The notes beneath the pieces are model-generated. The model searched no databases. It was not told the DNA's origin and saw only the letters and a list, made by a program, of their open reading frames with translations. From Methylococcaceae bacterium (lineage in GTDB: Bacteria; Pseudomonadota; Gammaproteobacteria; Methylococcales; Methylococcaceae): a DNA stretch of 38,559 nucleotides. The position numbers were made by a program, and so were the translations under genes. Below, piece after piece: positions 25,676-34,316 of the stretch; position 1 is the first letter of the stretch; each line of letters starts with the position of its first letter. The stretch lies in NCBI GenBank assembly GCA_004299145.1, contig SCQD01000281.1, forward strand, positions 1-38,559. The letters are read 5' to 3'.

Positions 25676-26407
25676 ATGAGCACAACTTTTCGTACCTCCT
25701 CGATAATCCTCTTGGCATTGAGCCTTGGCGCCTGCAGCACCATACAAAGCCTTTTTCCCGATAAGCAAAAGGAATACCGCTTCAGCTCGGAAATCCCGGC
25801 GCTGGAAATTCCGCCGGATTTGATCGGTTCTTCGCCGGAACTGCCGGAAATGAACGAGGCGGATGCTCCGGCGGCGCAGATGGCGGGCGGCAGAGACGAC
25901 AAAGCGCTGGCGGAAAGCCCCATCGGCAAATACCGGCCGGCTGCTCCGGATGCGGAAGAATCGGCCATGTTGACGCAGGACGACACGGGGGCGTGCATCG
26001 TCGTCGAAGCGCCGTTCGTCAACGTCTGGACCATGACGGAAAAAGCGCTGAATCGCTTGTTCCTCGAAGTCAAGGATAAAGACCGCTCGGAAAAAGTGTT
26101 TTTCGTGTACTACTCGAAAGATGCCAAGCCGTTCAAGCCCAGCTGGACCGACGATCTGCTCTCGCCTTTCCGCAGCAGCAGTGCCAAGCACGAGAACGAG
26201 CGCGAATATCAGATACGCCTGGAAGAGAAAGGCGATTTGCTGACCAAAATCCGCGTGCTGAACGACGCAGGCGAAGTGCAGTCCCAGGGTGAAGGCAAGA
26301 AATTGCTGCACCACATCCACCAGAAAATCCTCAGACTGGACAAGCCGGACAAGTCGGAAAGGATCAGGCCGGAGGATGAAAATCCCGAGGATGATGGGTT
26401 CTACTAG
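25676..26407 (+). CDS. bamC: Outer membrane assembly lipoprotein BamC
   Basis: This accessory lipoprotein of the Bam complex inserts beta-barrel proteins in the outer membrane. It has 243 aa from ATG 25676. The signal peptide has a lipobox (LSLGAC), followed by the unstructured KEYRFSSEIPALEIPPDL segment that binds BamD, a helix-grip domain around VVEAPFVNVWTMTEKALNRL, and a second about residues 140-225. The sequence is more divergent than E. coli BamC but the position after dapA and the length fit. The GTG 25658 is an alternative start inside the repeat. Confidence 0.88.
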   Translation: MSTTFRTSSIILLALSLGACSTIQSLFPDKQKEYRFSSEIPALEIPPDLIGSSPELPEMNEADAPAAQMAGGRDDKALAESPIGKYRPAAPDAEESAMLTQDDTGACIVVEAPFVNVWTMTEKALNRLFLEVKDKDRSEKVFFVYYSKDAKPFKPSWTDDLLSPFRSSSAKHENEREYQIRLEEKGDLLTKIRVLNDAGEVQSQGEGKKLLHHIHQKILRLDKPDKSERIRPEDENPEDDGFY

Positions 26408-26418
26408 AGGCAAAACCG

Positions 26419-27408
26419 ATGTGCAAAATAAACCCTCGCGTCGATTTCGCCTTTAAAAAGCTGTTTGGCAGCGAAGGCAATAAGGACCTGTTGATTTCGC
26501 TGATCAACTCGATCGTATCCGAGCAGGATCAAGTCGCCGAGGTCGAATTAAAAAACCCCTACAATCTGGCCGATTATTGTGCCGGAAAAATCTCCATACT
26601 CGACATCAAAGCGCGTAGTAACGAGGGTGTTTGGTTTAATATCGAAATGCAGATCAGCGAAGACTATAACTTCGATAAGCGTGCGATTTACTACTGGGCA
26701 AAACTGGTCACGGACCAACTCAGCGAAGGCATGATGTTCAAGGAGTTAAAAAAAACGATCAGCATCAACATCATGGATTTCAACTTTATCCCTGAAACGG
26801 AGGATGTGCATAGTTGCTACAAAATCATTAACGTCGCTTCCGGCAAGGACGACAAATTGCACGATATTTTTGAACTGCACTATATCGAACTGCAAAAATT
26901 CAAAAAACAGTTCCATCAAATCTCTACCGCGCTGGATCGCTGGAGCACTTTTTTAACCCGGGCCGGTGAGTTGACTCTGGCGCACATACCCGAAACATTG
27001 GCCGGCGATAAAGCCATTGTCAAGGCCATTGAAGCGGTGGATTGCATGTTCAACGAGGATGAACGCCAAGTCTACGAAGTACGCATGCAGGCTTTTGCCG
27101 ACATTAAGAGCAAAATTGCCTCGGCGGAAGAGATAGGCATGAAAAGAGGCATGGAGAAAGGCATGGAGAAAGGTATGGAGAAAGGTATGGAGAAAGGTAT
27201 GGAAAAGGGTATCGAGCAAGGCTTGAAGAAAGGCATTGAGAAAGGGCTGCAAGAAGGCCGTCAAGAAGGCCTGCAAGCGGGCTTGCTGGAAGGCGAACAC
27301 CGTAAAGCGCTGGAGATTGCGCACAATCTGCTGGATATTCTGGATAATGCCGCCATCGCGGCTAAAACCGGCCTGGACGAAGCCGAGGTTGAACTGTTGC
27401 GTCGTTAA
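26419..27408 (+). CDS. Rpn-family recombination-promoting nuclease
   Basis: This PD-(D/E)XK nuclease family protein (DUF4351/Rpn type, often called putative transposase) has 329 aa. The start reads INPRVDFAFKKLFGSEGNKDLL, typical of the family, and the catalytic core is in SILDIKARSNEGVWFNIEMQ with the D...E-x-Q pattern. The C-terminal quarter is a run of (G-M-E-K) units encoded by a 12-bp microsatellite (27148-27219), then Q/E/G-rich residues, so its length is prone to slippage. Rpn proteins promote RecA-independent recombination. It starts 11 bp after bamC and is more AT-rich than its neighbours, suggesting horizontal gain. Confidence 0.9.
   Translation: MCKINPRVDFAFKKLFGSEGNKDLLISLINSIVSEQDQVAEVELKNPYNLADYCAGKISILDIKARSNEGVWFNIEMQISEDYNFDKRAIYYWAKLVTDQLSEGMMFKELKKTISINIMDFNFIPETEDVHSCYKIINVASGKDDKLHDIFELHYIELQKFKKQFHQISTALDRWSTFLTRAGELTLAHIPETLAGDKAIVKAIEAVDCMFNEDERQVYEVRMQAFADIKSKIASAEEIGMKRGMEKGMEKGMEKGMEKGMEKGIEQGLKKGIEKGLQEGRQEGLQAGLLEGEHRKALEIAHNLLDILDNAAIAAKTGLDEAEVELLRR
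27148..27219. repeat. 12-bp in-frame microsatellite in the Rpn gene
   Basis: Five successive 12-bp units GG(C/T)ATGGAGAAA (the fifth ending GGAAAAG) plus a degenerate sixth encode GMEK repeats. Because the unit is four codons, copy-number changes keep the frame while changing linker length. Confidence 0.9.
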
Positions 27409-27486
27409 CGAGCAACGCGACCATGAATGAATGGATTCATTAAAAACCCACCGCATCATCTCCGTTACCCGCCATCCGAGAAAACC

Positions 27487-30400
27487 ATGCTGTTGACCCT
27501 TACCGGCCCTTCTGCGCTGGCACCGTTTCGCCAACAAAAACTGTTGGAAACGCTGCGGGCCATCGACCACCAAGTCTGTCGCGTTACCGCCCACTATGTC
27601 CATTTCATCGACTGCCGGCGCGCGTTGAGCGAGAGTGAATCCGCCGCGTTGTACGAATTATTGCGCTATGGTCATCCCGCCGCAGCCGGCGCGGAGGATC
27701 ATGACGACACCATCCTGATCGTCCCGCGTTTGGGCACCATTTCGCCCTGGTCCAGCAAAGCCAGCGACATCGCCCGCCAGTGCGGCCTGGCCGAGGCAGT
27801 GCGGCGCATCGAGCGCGGCACCGCCTACCGTATTCATAGCCACGCCCAGTGGAGCAGCGCGCAACGCAGCGCTATCGAACAGCGCCTGCACGACCGCATG
27901 ACCCAGACCGTGCTGGCGGCGGCTTCAGCGCCGGACTTGTTCGCCGAACACGCGCCGGGCTACCTGAACTTTATTCCGCTGCTGGAACAAGGCCGAGTGG
28001 CTTTGTGGCAAGCCAACGACAGCCTGGGCCTGGCTTTGTCGGAAGACGAAATCAACTATCTGGCGTACAGCTTCAGCGCGCTGGGGCGCAATCCCAGCGA
28101 CGTCGAACTGATGATGTTCGCCCAGGCCAATTCCGAACACTGCCGCCACAAAATTTTCAACGCCCAATGGACTATCGACGGCGTGGCGCAAGAACACACG
28201 CTGTTCGGCATGATCCGCCACACCGCCAAGCTGCATCCGGCCGGGCTGATTTCCGCCTACAGCGACAACGCCGCCATCATGCAGGGCGCCACCGCCCAAG
28301 TATTGTTGCGCGATCCGGCGACGCGGGCTTATGGTTACCACGAGGAAGCTGCCCACATCCTCATGAAAGTGGAAACCCACAACCACCCCACCGCCATCTC
28401 GCCGCACCCCGGCGCGGCCACCGGTTCCGGCGGCGAAATCCGCGACGAAGGCGCCACCGGGCGCGGTTCCTGGACTAAAGCCGGCCTGACCGGCTTCAGC
28501 GTTTCGCACTTGCGCATCCCCGGTTTTGCCCAGCCCTGGGAACAAGACTTCGGCAAGCCGGAGCGCATCGCCACCGCGCTGGACATCATGCTGGAAGGCC
28601 CCATCGGCGGCGCGGCGTTCAACAACGAATTCGGCCGTCCCGCGCTGGCTGGTTATTTCCGCACTTTCGAGCAAGCCGTGCCCGGCACCGACGACAAGCA
28701 ACTGCGCGGCTATCACAAGCCCATCATGCTCGCCGGCGGCATGGGCAACATCCGTCCCATGCACACCCACAAGCAGGACATCCCGGCCGGCACGCCCATC
28801 ATCGTGCTGGGCGGCCCCGCCATGCTGATCGGCCTGGGCGGCGGCGCCGCTTCATCGCAAGCCTCCGGCACGGCGGCGGAAGCGCTGGATTTTGCCTCGG
28901 TGCAGCGGGAAAACCCGGAAATGCAGCGCCGCTGCCAGGAGGTCATCAGCGCCTGCACCGCCATGGGGGACGCCAACCCCATCCTGTCCATCCACGACGT
29001 CGGCGCGGGCGGCTTGTCCAACGCCGTGCCGGAAATCATCCACGACAGCGGCCGTGGCGGAAAGCTGGAACTGCGTGAAGTCAACAACGACGACCCCGGC
29101 ATGTCGCCCATGCAGATCTGGTCCAACGAAGCGCAGGAACGTTATATCCTGGCGGTGGAAGCGGACGCCTTGGCGGCGTTCCAGGCCTTGTGCCAGCGCG
29201 AACGCTGTCCTTATGCCGTCATCGGCCACGCCACGCAGGCGGAGCACTTGCTGCTGACCGACCGCGAGTTCGGCAACAACCCCATCGACATTCCCATGGC
29301 CCTGCTGTTCGGCAATCCGCCGAAAATGCACCGGGACGTGGCGCACGCCGCGCTGCCGGTACCGGCCTTGCAACTGGCCGGCGTCGATTTGGCGCAAGCC
29401 GCGCAGCGCGTGCTGCGTTTTCCGGCGGTGGCGGACAAAACTTTCCTCATCACCATCGGCGACCGTTCCATCACCGGCCTGGTGGCGCGCGACCAGATGG
29501 TCGGTCCCTGGCAGACGCCGGTGGCGGACGTGGCGGTCACCGCATCCGGCTATACGGTATACAGCGGCGAAGCCATGGCGCTGGGCGAACGCAGCCCGCT
29601 GGCGCTGCTCGACGCCCCGGCGTCGGGGCGCATGGCGGTGGCGGAAGCCATCACCAACATCGCCGCCACAGCCATCGCCCAACTCAGCGACGTCAAGCTG
29701 TCCGCCAACTGGATGGCCGCCGCCGGCAGCCCCGGCGAAGACGCCGCGCTGTTCGACACCGTGCGCGCCGTGGGACTGGAACTGTGCCCCGCGTTAGGGC
29801 TAGCCATTCCGGTCGGCAAGGACTCGCTGTCGATGAAAACCGTGTGGCGCGACGCGGCGGGCGATAAAAACATGAGCGCGCCGCTGTCGCTGATCGTCAC
29901 GGCCTACGCGCCGGTGGTCGACGTGCGCCGCACTTTGACGCCGCAATTGCAACTGGATGGCGGAGCCAGCCGTTTAATCCTGGTCGACCTGGGTTTCGGC
30001 AAAAACCGCCTGGGCGGTTCGGTGCTGGCGCAGGTCTACAACCAACTGGGCGCCGCCGTGCCCGACCTGGACGACGCCGCCCACCTCAAGGCGTTCTTCA
30101 GTACTATCCAGGCTTTAAACCAGCAAGGCTTGTTGCTGGCCTATCACGACCGTTCCGACGGCGGCCTGCTGGCGACGCTGTGCGAAATGGCGTTTGCCGC
30201 CCACTGCGGTTTGGAGGTGGATTTAAGCGCGCTGCCGGGCGATGCGCTGGGCGCATTGTTCAACGAAGAACTGGGCGCGGTGGTACAGGTGGCGACCGAC
30301 CACGTCGCCGCCGTGCTGGCCGCCCTGCAAGCCGCAGGTTTGGGCGAGTGTTGCCACGATATCGGTGCGCCGTGCGCCGAGCAAACCATCCTGCTACGGC

Positions 30401-31377
30401 GCGGCGGCGAAATCCTGCTGCAACAACCCCGCGTGGCGCTGCAACGCACTTGGTCGGAAACCAGCTGCCGCATGCAGGCCCTGCGCGACAACCCCGACTG
30501 CGCGCGCCAGGCATTCGATGCGCTGGAAGACGCCCACGATCCGGGGCTACACGTGCGGTTGAGCTTTGATCCTGACGAAAACATCACCGCACCCTTCGTA
30601 AACACCCAGCGCCCGCGCATCGCCATCCTGCGTGAACAAGGCGTCAACGGCCACGTGGAAATGGCGGCGGCATTCGACAAAGCCGGCTTTAGCGCGGTAG
30701 ACGTACACATGAGCGAGATTCTGGCGGGGCGCGTCAGCCTGCAAGACTTTGTTGGTCTGGCGGCGTGCGGCGGCTTTTCCTACGGCGACGTGCTGGGCGC
30801 GGGCGGCGGCTGGGCCAAGTCCATCCTCTTCAACTCCAGGGCGCGCGATGAATTCGCCGCTTTTTTCCAGCGCGGCGACAGCTTCGGCCTGGGCGTGTGC
30901 AACGGTTGCCAGATGATGGCGCAGCTGCGTGATTTAATTCCCGGCGCCGGACACTGGCCGCGCTTCGTGCGCAACCTCTCGGAACAGTTCGAAGCGCGCG
31001 TCGCCATGGTCGAAGTCCGCCCTTCGCCTTCCATCCTGCTGCGCGGCATGGAGGGCTCGCGCCTGCCGGTGGCGATAGCCCACGGCGAAGGTTACGCCGA
31101 ATTCCAGGGCGATCCCGCCGCCGTCCTGCACGCCAACCGGGTCAGCCTATGTTTTGTGGACAACTACGGCGCGCCCACCGAACGCTATCCCGCCAATCCC
31201 AACGGCTCGGCTTTCGGCATCACCGGCCTGACCAACGACGATGGCCGCTTCACCATCATGATGCCGCACCCGGAACGCTGCTTCCGCAGTGTGCAGAACT
31301 CCTGGTATCCCGGGGATGCCGGCGAGGACGGCGCCTGGCTCAGGCTGTTCCGCAATGCCAGGGTTTGGGTGGGGTAA
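27487..31377 (+). CDS. purL: Phosphoribosylformylglycinamidine synthase
   Basis: This large single-chain FGAM synthase performs the fourth step of purine synthesis, ATP- and glutamine-dependent. It has 1296 aa from ATG 27487, the size of E. coli PurL. Visible are the N-terminal PurS-like domain, the linker with [16 protein letters not shown], the tandem AIR-synthase-like FGAM domains with [20 protein letters not shown] and SVHD-type [11 protein letters not shown], and a C-terminal glutamine amidotransferase with nucleophile Cys in [15 protein letters not shown] and the His in [10 protein letters not shown] longer frame from 27427 lacks support. It is convergent with thpR after 47 bp. Confidence 0.98.
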   Translation: MLLTLTGPSALAPFRQQKLLETLRAIDHQVCRVTAHYVHFIDCRRALSESESAALYELLRYGHPAAAGAEDHDDTILIVPRLGTISPWSSKASDIARQCGLAEAVRRIERGTAYRIHSHAQWSSAQRSAIEQRLHDRMTQTVLAAASAPDLFAEHAPGYLNFIPLLEQGRVALWQANDSLGLALSEDEINYLAYSFSALGRNPSDVELMMFAQANSEHCRHKIFNAQWTIDGVAQEHTLFGMIRHTAKLHPAGLISAYSDNAAIMQGATAQVLLRDPATRAYGYHEEAAHILMKVETHNHPTAISPHPGAATGSGGEIRDEGATGRGSWTKAGLTGFSVSHLRIPGFAQPWEQDFGKPERIATALDIMLEGPIGGAAFNNEFGRPALAGYFRTFEQAVPGTDDKQLRGYHKPIMLAGGMGNIRPMHTHKQDIPAGTPIIVLGGPAMLIGLGGGAASSQASGTAAEALDFASVQRENPEMQRRCQEVISACTAMGDANPILSIHDVGAGGLSNAVPEIIHDSGRGGKLELREVNNDDPGMSPMQIWSNEAQERYILAVEADALAAFQALCQRERCPYAVIGHATQAEHLLLTDREFGNNPIDIPMALLFGNPPKMHRDVAHAALPVPALQLAGVDLAQAAQRVLRFPAVADKTFLITIGDRSITGLVARDQMVGPWQTPVADVAVTASGYTVYSGEAMALGERSPLALLDAPASGRMAVAEAITNIAATAIAQLSDVKLSANWMAAAGSPGEDAALFDTVRAVGLELCPALGLAIPVGKDSLSMKTVWRDAAGDKNMSAPLSLIVTAYAPVVDVRRTLTPQLQLDGGASRLILVDLGFGKNRLGGSVLAQVYNQLGAAVPDLDDAAHLKAFFSTIQALNQQGLLLAYHDRSDGGLLATLCEMAFAAHCGLEVDLSALPGDALGALFNEELGAVVQVATDHVAAVLAALQAAGLGECCHDIGAPCAEQTILLRRGGEILLQQPRVALQRTWSETSCRMQALRDNPDCARQAFDALEDAHDPGLHVRLSFDPDENITAPFVNTQRPRIAILREQGVNGHVEMAAAFDKAGFSAVDVHMSEILAGRVSLQDFVGLAACGGFSYGDVLGAGGGWAKSILFNSRARDEFAAFFQRGDSFGLGVCNGCQMMAQLRDLIPGAGHWPRFVRNLSEQFEARVAMVEVRPSPSILLRGMEGSRLPVAIAHGEGYAEFQGDPAAVLHANRVSLCFVDNYGAPTERYPANPNGSAFGITGLTNDDGRFTIMMPHPERCFRSVQNSWYPGDAGEDGAWLRLFRNARVWVG

Positions 31378-31424
31378 GACAGTAGTGGCGTGTGTGGCAG
31401 CGGCTGGTCAACGATCAGTTTCGT

Positions 31425-32015
31425 TCAAGGCCAGCGTTGCAGTACGGTGTAACTCGATCCCGTCGTATTAAGGCGAGACTCTACCAGGCAAAAATCCCGC
31501 AACGGCCAGGCCAGGGGCGTGATGGCTTGTGGCGGCAAGCGTCGGCGTACCCGGCGGGCCAGGGTCAGGTGCGGCAGGAATGGCCGGTGTTCCACCGGCA
31601 ACCCCAGCTGTCCCGCCACGGTGTTGAGGCCGCTGACCAGATCGAGCAGCGCTGGCGGCGGCGTGGCCGTCAGGCACAGCACTTGCGCGCGCGGCCAGCA
31701 TTCCAGCCGTTGCAGCGACAGTTCGCACGGCGCGAAAGGCAAGCCCCCAGCCAACGCCGTGAGCGGTGGGATGCATGCTTGCGGTACCGCTCCCAGAAAA
31801 GCCAGGGTGATATGGTAGTTTGCGGGTTTGATCCAGCGCGCCGCCAGCGTGCCGTGCAGCGGCTGTACCAGTGGCAGCAAAGACCTGCATAGCGCTGCGT
31901 CCGGCCACAGGGCGAAAAACAGGCGCGCCGTCGGAGGGTTGCCATGAAAGTCGCGGCAACCTTGCTCTCCCTCTGGGAGAGCGCCATGATCGTTAATGGC
32001 CGCCATCGGCGTCAT
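31425..32015 (-). CDS. thpR: RNA 2',3'-cyclic phosphodiesterase
   Basis: This 2H-phosphoesterase (2'-5' RNA ligase-like) has both catalytic HxT motifs, YHITLAFLG and PHLTLARR, and the family start RLFFALWPD. Before that start lie about 30 residues with no family counterpart, translated through a palindromic repeat (31937-31963 and its flank) and reading PEGEQGCRDFHGN. No start codon exists between the repeat and RLFFALWPD in this frame, so an upstream start (ATG 32015 or 32006, overlapping the pncC 3' end) seems obligatory. ThpR genes frequently neighbour pncC. The enzyme's cellular RNA target is unknown. Confidence 0.9.
   Translation of the reverse strand: MTPMAAINDHGALPEGEQGCRDFHGNPPTARLFFALWPDAALCRSLLPLVQPLHGTLAARWIKPANYHITLAFLGAVPQACIPPLTALAGGLPFAPCELSLQRLECWPRAQVLCLTATPPPALLDLVSGLNTVAGQLGLPVEHRPFLPHLTLARRVRRRLPPQAITPLAWPLRDFCLVESRLNTTGSSYTVLQRWP
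31937..31963. repeat. 27-bp element E, identical copy at 35520
   Basis: The sequence contains the hairpin GTTGCC-atgaaagtc-GCGGCAAC. An exact 27-bp copy is at 35520-35546. Here it is followed by GCTCTCCCTCTGGGAGAGC, at 35520 by element D, so the two families form compound units. It lies inside the thpR frame. Confidence 0.85.
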
Positions 32016-32526
32016 ACAGCGCAATGAGGCCTTGCAGTGCGGCGGCTACCGCCTGGCGGCGCACGGCGTCGCGGTCGCCGCTGAAGCAGGCTCGGCGGCA
32101 GAGCGAGGGTTTGCCGCGTTGCTGCCAGGCAAACCACACCGTTCCCACCGGCTTGCCGGGCGTCGCGCCACCAGGGCCGGCGATGCCGCTCACCGCCACC
32201 GCCACCTGGGCGTGACCGCGCTGCAACGCGCCCGCCGCCATTTCACCTACCGTTTCGCCACTGACGGCTCCGTGCGCTTCCAGGGTTGCCGTTGTGACCC
32301 CCAGCAATGCGTTTTTGGCGTCATTGCCGTAGGTCACGAACCCCCGTTCGAACCAGCCGGAACTGCCCGCCACGTCGGTCACGCACTTGGCCAGCCAGCC
32401 ACCGGTGCACGATTCCGCCAGGGTCAGACTATGGCCTTGGGCTTTGAGCCGCAAGCCCGCTTGTTCCGCCAGATGGTACAAAGCAGCGTCGTCGGGATCG
32501 TTGGAAGGAAGGGTAATAGGCTGCAT
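31993..32526 (-). CDS. pncC: Nicotinamide-nucleotide amidase (CinA C-terminal domain)
   Basis: This 177-aa enzyme deamidates NMN to NaMN in pyridine nucleotide recycling. The catalytic serine lies in LAESCTGGWLAKCVTDVAGSS, with GFVTYGNDAKNALLGV and VAVSGIAGPGGATPGKPVGT completing the CinA signature. It is a stand-alone C-terminal domain without the N-terminal MoCF-like domain, the usual PncC form in Gammaproteobacteria. No recA, often downstream in this group, is present. It is divergent from the fleQ-like gene. Confidence 0.94.
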   Translation of the reverse strand: MQPITLPSNDPDDAALYHLAEQAGLRLKAQGHSLTLAESCTGGWLAKCVTDVAGSSGWFERGFVTYGNDAKNALLGVTTATLEAHGAVSGETVGEMAAGALQRGHAQVAVAVSGIAGPGGATPGKPVGTVWFAWQQRGKPSLCRRACFSGDRDAVRRQAVAAALQGLIALYDADGGH

Positions 32527-32569
32527 GGGGTTGTCCAGTCAGGTGATGAAGTCGTTAAGCGCCATAATT

Positions 32570-32599
32570 TTGACATTATAGGGCCAGGCTGTTTAAGAT
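32570..32599 (+). promoter_or_regulatory. Candidate promoter of the FleQ-like gene
   Basis: TTGACA at 32570-32575, an 18-bp spacer and TAAGAT at 32594-32599 form a sigma70-like promoter 30 bp before the start of the FleQ-like gene, in the short gap between divergent genes. The -10 is only 4/6. Confidence 0.4.
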
Positions 32600-32628
32600 C
32601 GTGGGCTCAATCCATTCAGGCAGACACC

Positions 32629-34050
32629 ATGGTTGCACAACGCATACTGTTAATGGGGGGCGATACGGCGCAACAGCGCGAGTTGCGTGCCGTGCTGGAG
32701 TTTATGGAGCACGCCGTCGCGGTGGCGACCGAACCCACGGTGCTGGCCGAAGTTTGCGCCGACGAGCCGCCGGCCGTCGCTTTTCTGACGCACGACAGCG
32801 CGTTGGAACCTTTAATGGATGCTTACCGGCAGATAGGCTTGAAGGCGCCGGTGGTGCTGGTCAAGGACAAAGCCACAGCGGCGGCCATGCCGGATGGCTT
32901 TTCGGTGGCGAGTTTTCTGGATTGGCCCAGCACCCATAGCGTGCTGGCCGATCTGTTGCAGCGCTTGCTGAAGTCCAGCGCTGAGCGGTCCACCAAGCCT
33001 CTGCCTGAATTGGGACGCTGGCTGGTGGGTGAAACCCCGGCCATCTGCACGATACGCAAGCTGGTCGGCCAGGTGGCTGGGGCGGAGGCCACGGTGTTGA
33101 TCCTGGGCGACTCCGGTACGGGCAAGGAAGTGATTGCTCGCGGTTTGCACTACTGTTCTCCCCGCCGTGAAAGACCTTTCGTGCCGGTCAATTGTGGTGC
33201 CATTCCCGGCGAACTGCTGGAAAGCGAGCTGTTCGGCCACGAAAAAGGCGCGTTTACCGGGGCACTCACTTCGCGCCAGGGCCGCTTCGAACTGGCCGAA
33301 GGCGGCACGCTGTTTCTGGATGAAATCGGCGACATGCCTTTATCCATGCAGGTGAAGCTGTTGCGCGTGTTGCAGGAACGCACTTTCGAGCGGGTCGGCA
33401 GCAACAAGACCATTCAATGCGACGTGCGCGTGGTGGCCGCCACCCACCGCAACCTGGAAGAAGAAATCCGCAATAACCGTTTCCGCGAAGATTTGTTTTA
33501 CCGCCTCAACGTATTTCCCATCGAAGTGCCGCCTTTGCGCGAGCGGGTGGCGGATATCCCCGTGCTGGTGGACGAACTGATACGGCGCATCGAGAACGAG
33601 CGCCGTGGCTCGGTGCGCCTGACCCAGGCGGCGCTGGCGGCATTGCAGCAGCATCATTGGCCCGGCAATGTGCGCGAACTGGCCAATCTGATCGAGCGGC
33701 TGGCGATACTTTATCCCGAGGGCACGGTGGACGTGGGCGAGTTGCCGGAGAAATTTCAGCAGTACGCCGGTTTGCCGCGTCGCGACCAGGTGGATTTTTT
33801 TCCAGCGGCGGAGCTGGATACGCTGGACGTGCCGGCCATGGGGCAAAGCATGGACAAGCTGCCGGAAGATGGCCTGGACTTGAAGGAACACCTGAGCAAC
33901 CTGGAATGCCACTTGATTCAGCAGGCGCTGGAAGAATGCAACGGCGTGGTCGCCCACGCCGCCAATCTGCTGCGCATGCGCCGCACCACGCTGGTGGAAA
34001 AACTGCGCAAATATGGGCTGCGTGGTGACGGCGACAGTGAAGAGGTGTAG
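32629..34050 (+). CDS. fleQ: FleQ-like sigma54-dependent regulator
   Basis: This 473-aa enhancer-binding protein resembles flagellar/biofilm master regulators of the FleQ/FlrA type. The N-terminal receiver-like domain (about residues 1-120) lacks the phosphoacceptor aspartate, as in FleQ. The AAA+ domain has Walker A GDSGTGKE (160-167), the sigma54-contacting GAFTGA loop (207-212), the ATPase FLDEIGDMP, and arginine-finger and sensor stretches. The C-terminal Fis-type HTH is in [20 protein letters not shown]. Start ATG 32629; the long open frame upstream is antisense to pncC. FleQ proteins bind c-di-GMP, so this could respond to the GGDEF-EAL protein at 18691. The exact flagellar role is inferred. 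Confidence 0.87.
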   Translation: MVAQRILLMGGDTAQQRELRAVLEFMEHAVAVATEPTVLAEVCADEPPAVAFLTHDSALEPLMDAYRQIGLKAPVVLVKDKATAAAMPDGFSVASFLDWPSTHSVLADLLQRLLKSSAERSTKPLPELGRWLVGETPAICTIRKLVGQVAGAEATVLILGDSGTGKEVIARGLHYCSPRRERPFVPVNCGAIPGELLESELFGHEKGAFTGALTSRQGRFELAEGGTLFLDEIGDMPLSMQVKLLRVLQERTFERVGSNKTIQCDVRVVAATHRNLEEEIRNNRFREDLFYRLNVFPIEVPPLRERVADIPVLVDELIRRIENERRGSVRLTQAALAALQQHHWPGNVRELANLIERLAILYPEGTVDVGELPEKFQQYAGLPRRDQVDFFPAAELDTLDVPAMGQSMDKLPEDGLDLKEHLSNLECHLIQQALEECNGVVAHAANLLRMRRTTLVEKLRKYGLRGDGDSEEV

Positions 34051-34054
34051 GAAG

Positions 34055-34166
34055 TATCGTTCCCACGCTCCGCGTGGGAATGCATCCAGCGACGCTCCGC
34101 GTCGCGGAAGCCTGAGTTATTCCGACCACCGTCGGCGGCGTTCCCACGCGGAACCTGGGAACGATA
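34055..34166. repeat. REPIN-like element A after the FleQ-like gene
   Basis: Ends TATCGTTCCC (34055-34064) and GGGAACGATA (34157-34166) are perfect inverted repeats. The 112-bp unit has palindromes GCTCCGCG and, in the centre, a degenerate family-B motif (GCCTGAGTTATTCCG). Confidence 0.85.
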
Positions 34167-34192
34167 AATACAGTGCCATCAACAACGCCCTC

Positions 34193-34309
34193 TCAAGCAG
34201 CCTTAGTAATTCCGCGAGGACGCGGCGGCTGTCAAGCAGCCTTAGTAATTCCGCGAGGACGCGGCGGCTGTCAAGCAGCCTTAGTGATTCCGCGAGGACG
34301 CGGCGGTTG
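34193..34309. repeat. Three 39-bp tandem copies of family B
   Basis: Exact units of 39 bp start at 34193, 34232 and 34271, the third with two substitutions. Each contains TTCCGCGAGGACGCGGCGG. Thirty-nine bases are 13 codons, so in the frame of the downstream kinase gene they would read AALVIPRGRGGCQ three times. There is no spacer variation, so this is not a CRISPR. Confidence 0.92.
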
Positions 34310-34316
34310 TCTTGCC

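Noticed and set aside
24433-26073. 546-codon frame antisense to dapA and bamC
   Set aside because: It crosses three well-supported genes on the opposite strand; composition is typical of shadows.
31996-32628. N-terminal extension of the FleQ-like protein
   Set aside because: The stretch is antisense to pncC and the family start is the ATG at 32629.
34193-34309. CRISPR array
   Set aside because: The 39-bp units are contiguous with no unique spacers and no cas gene is present.
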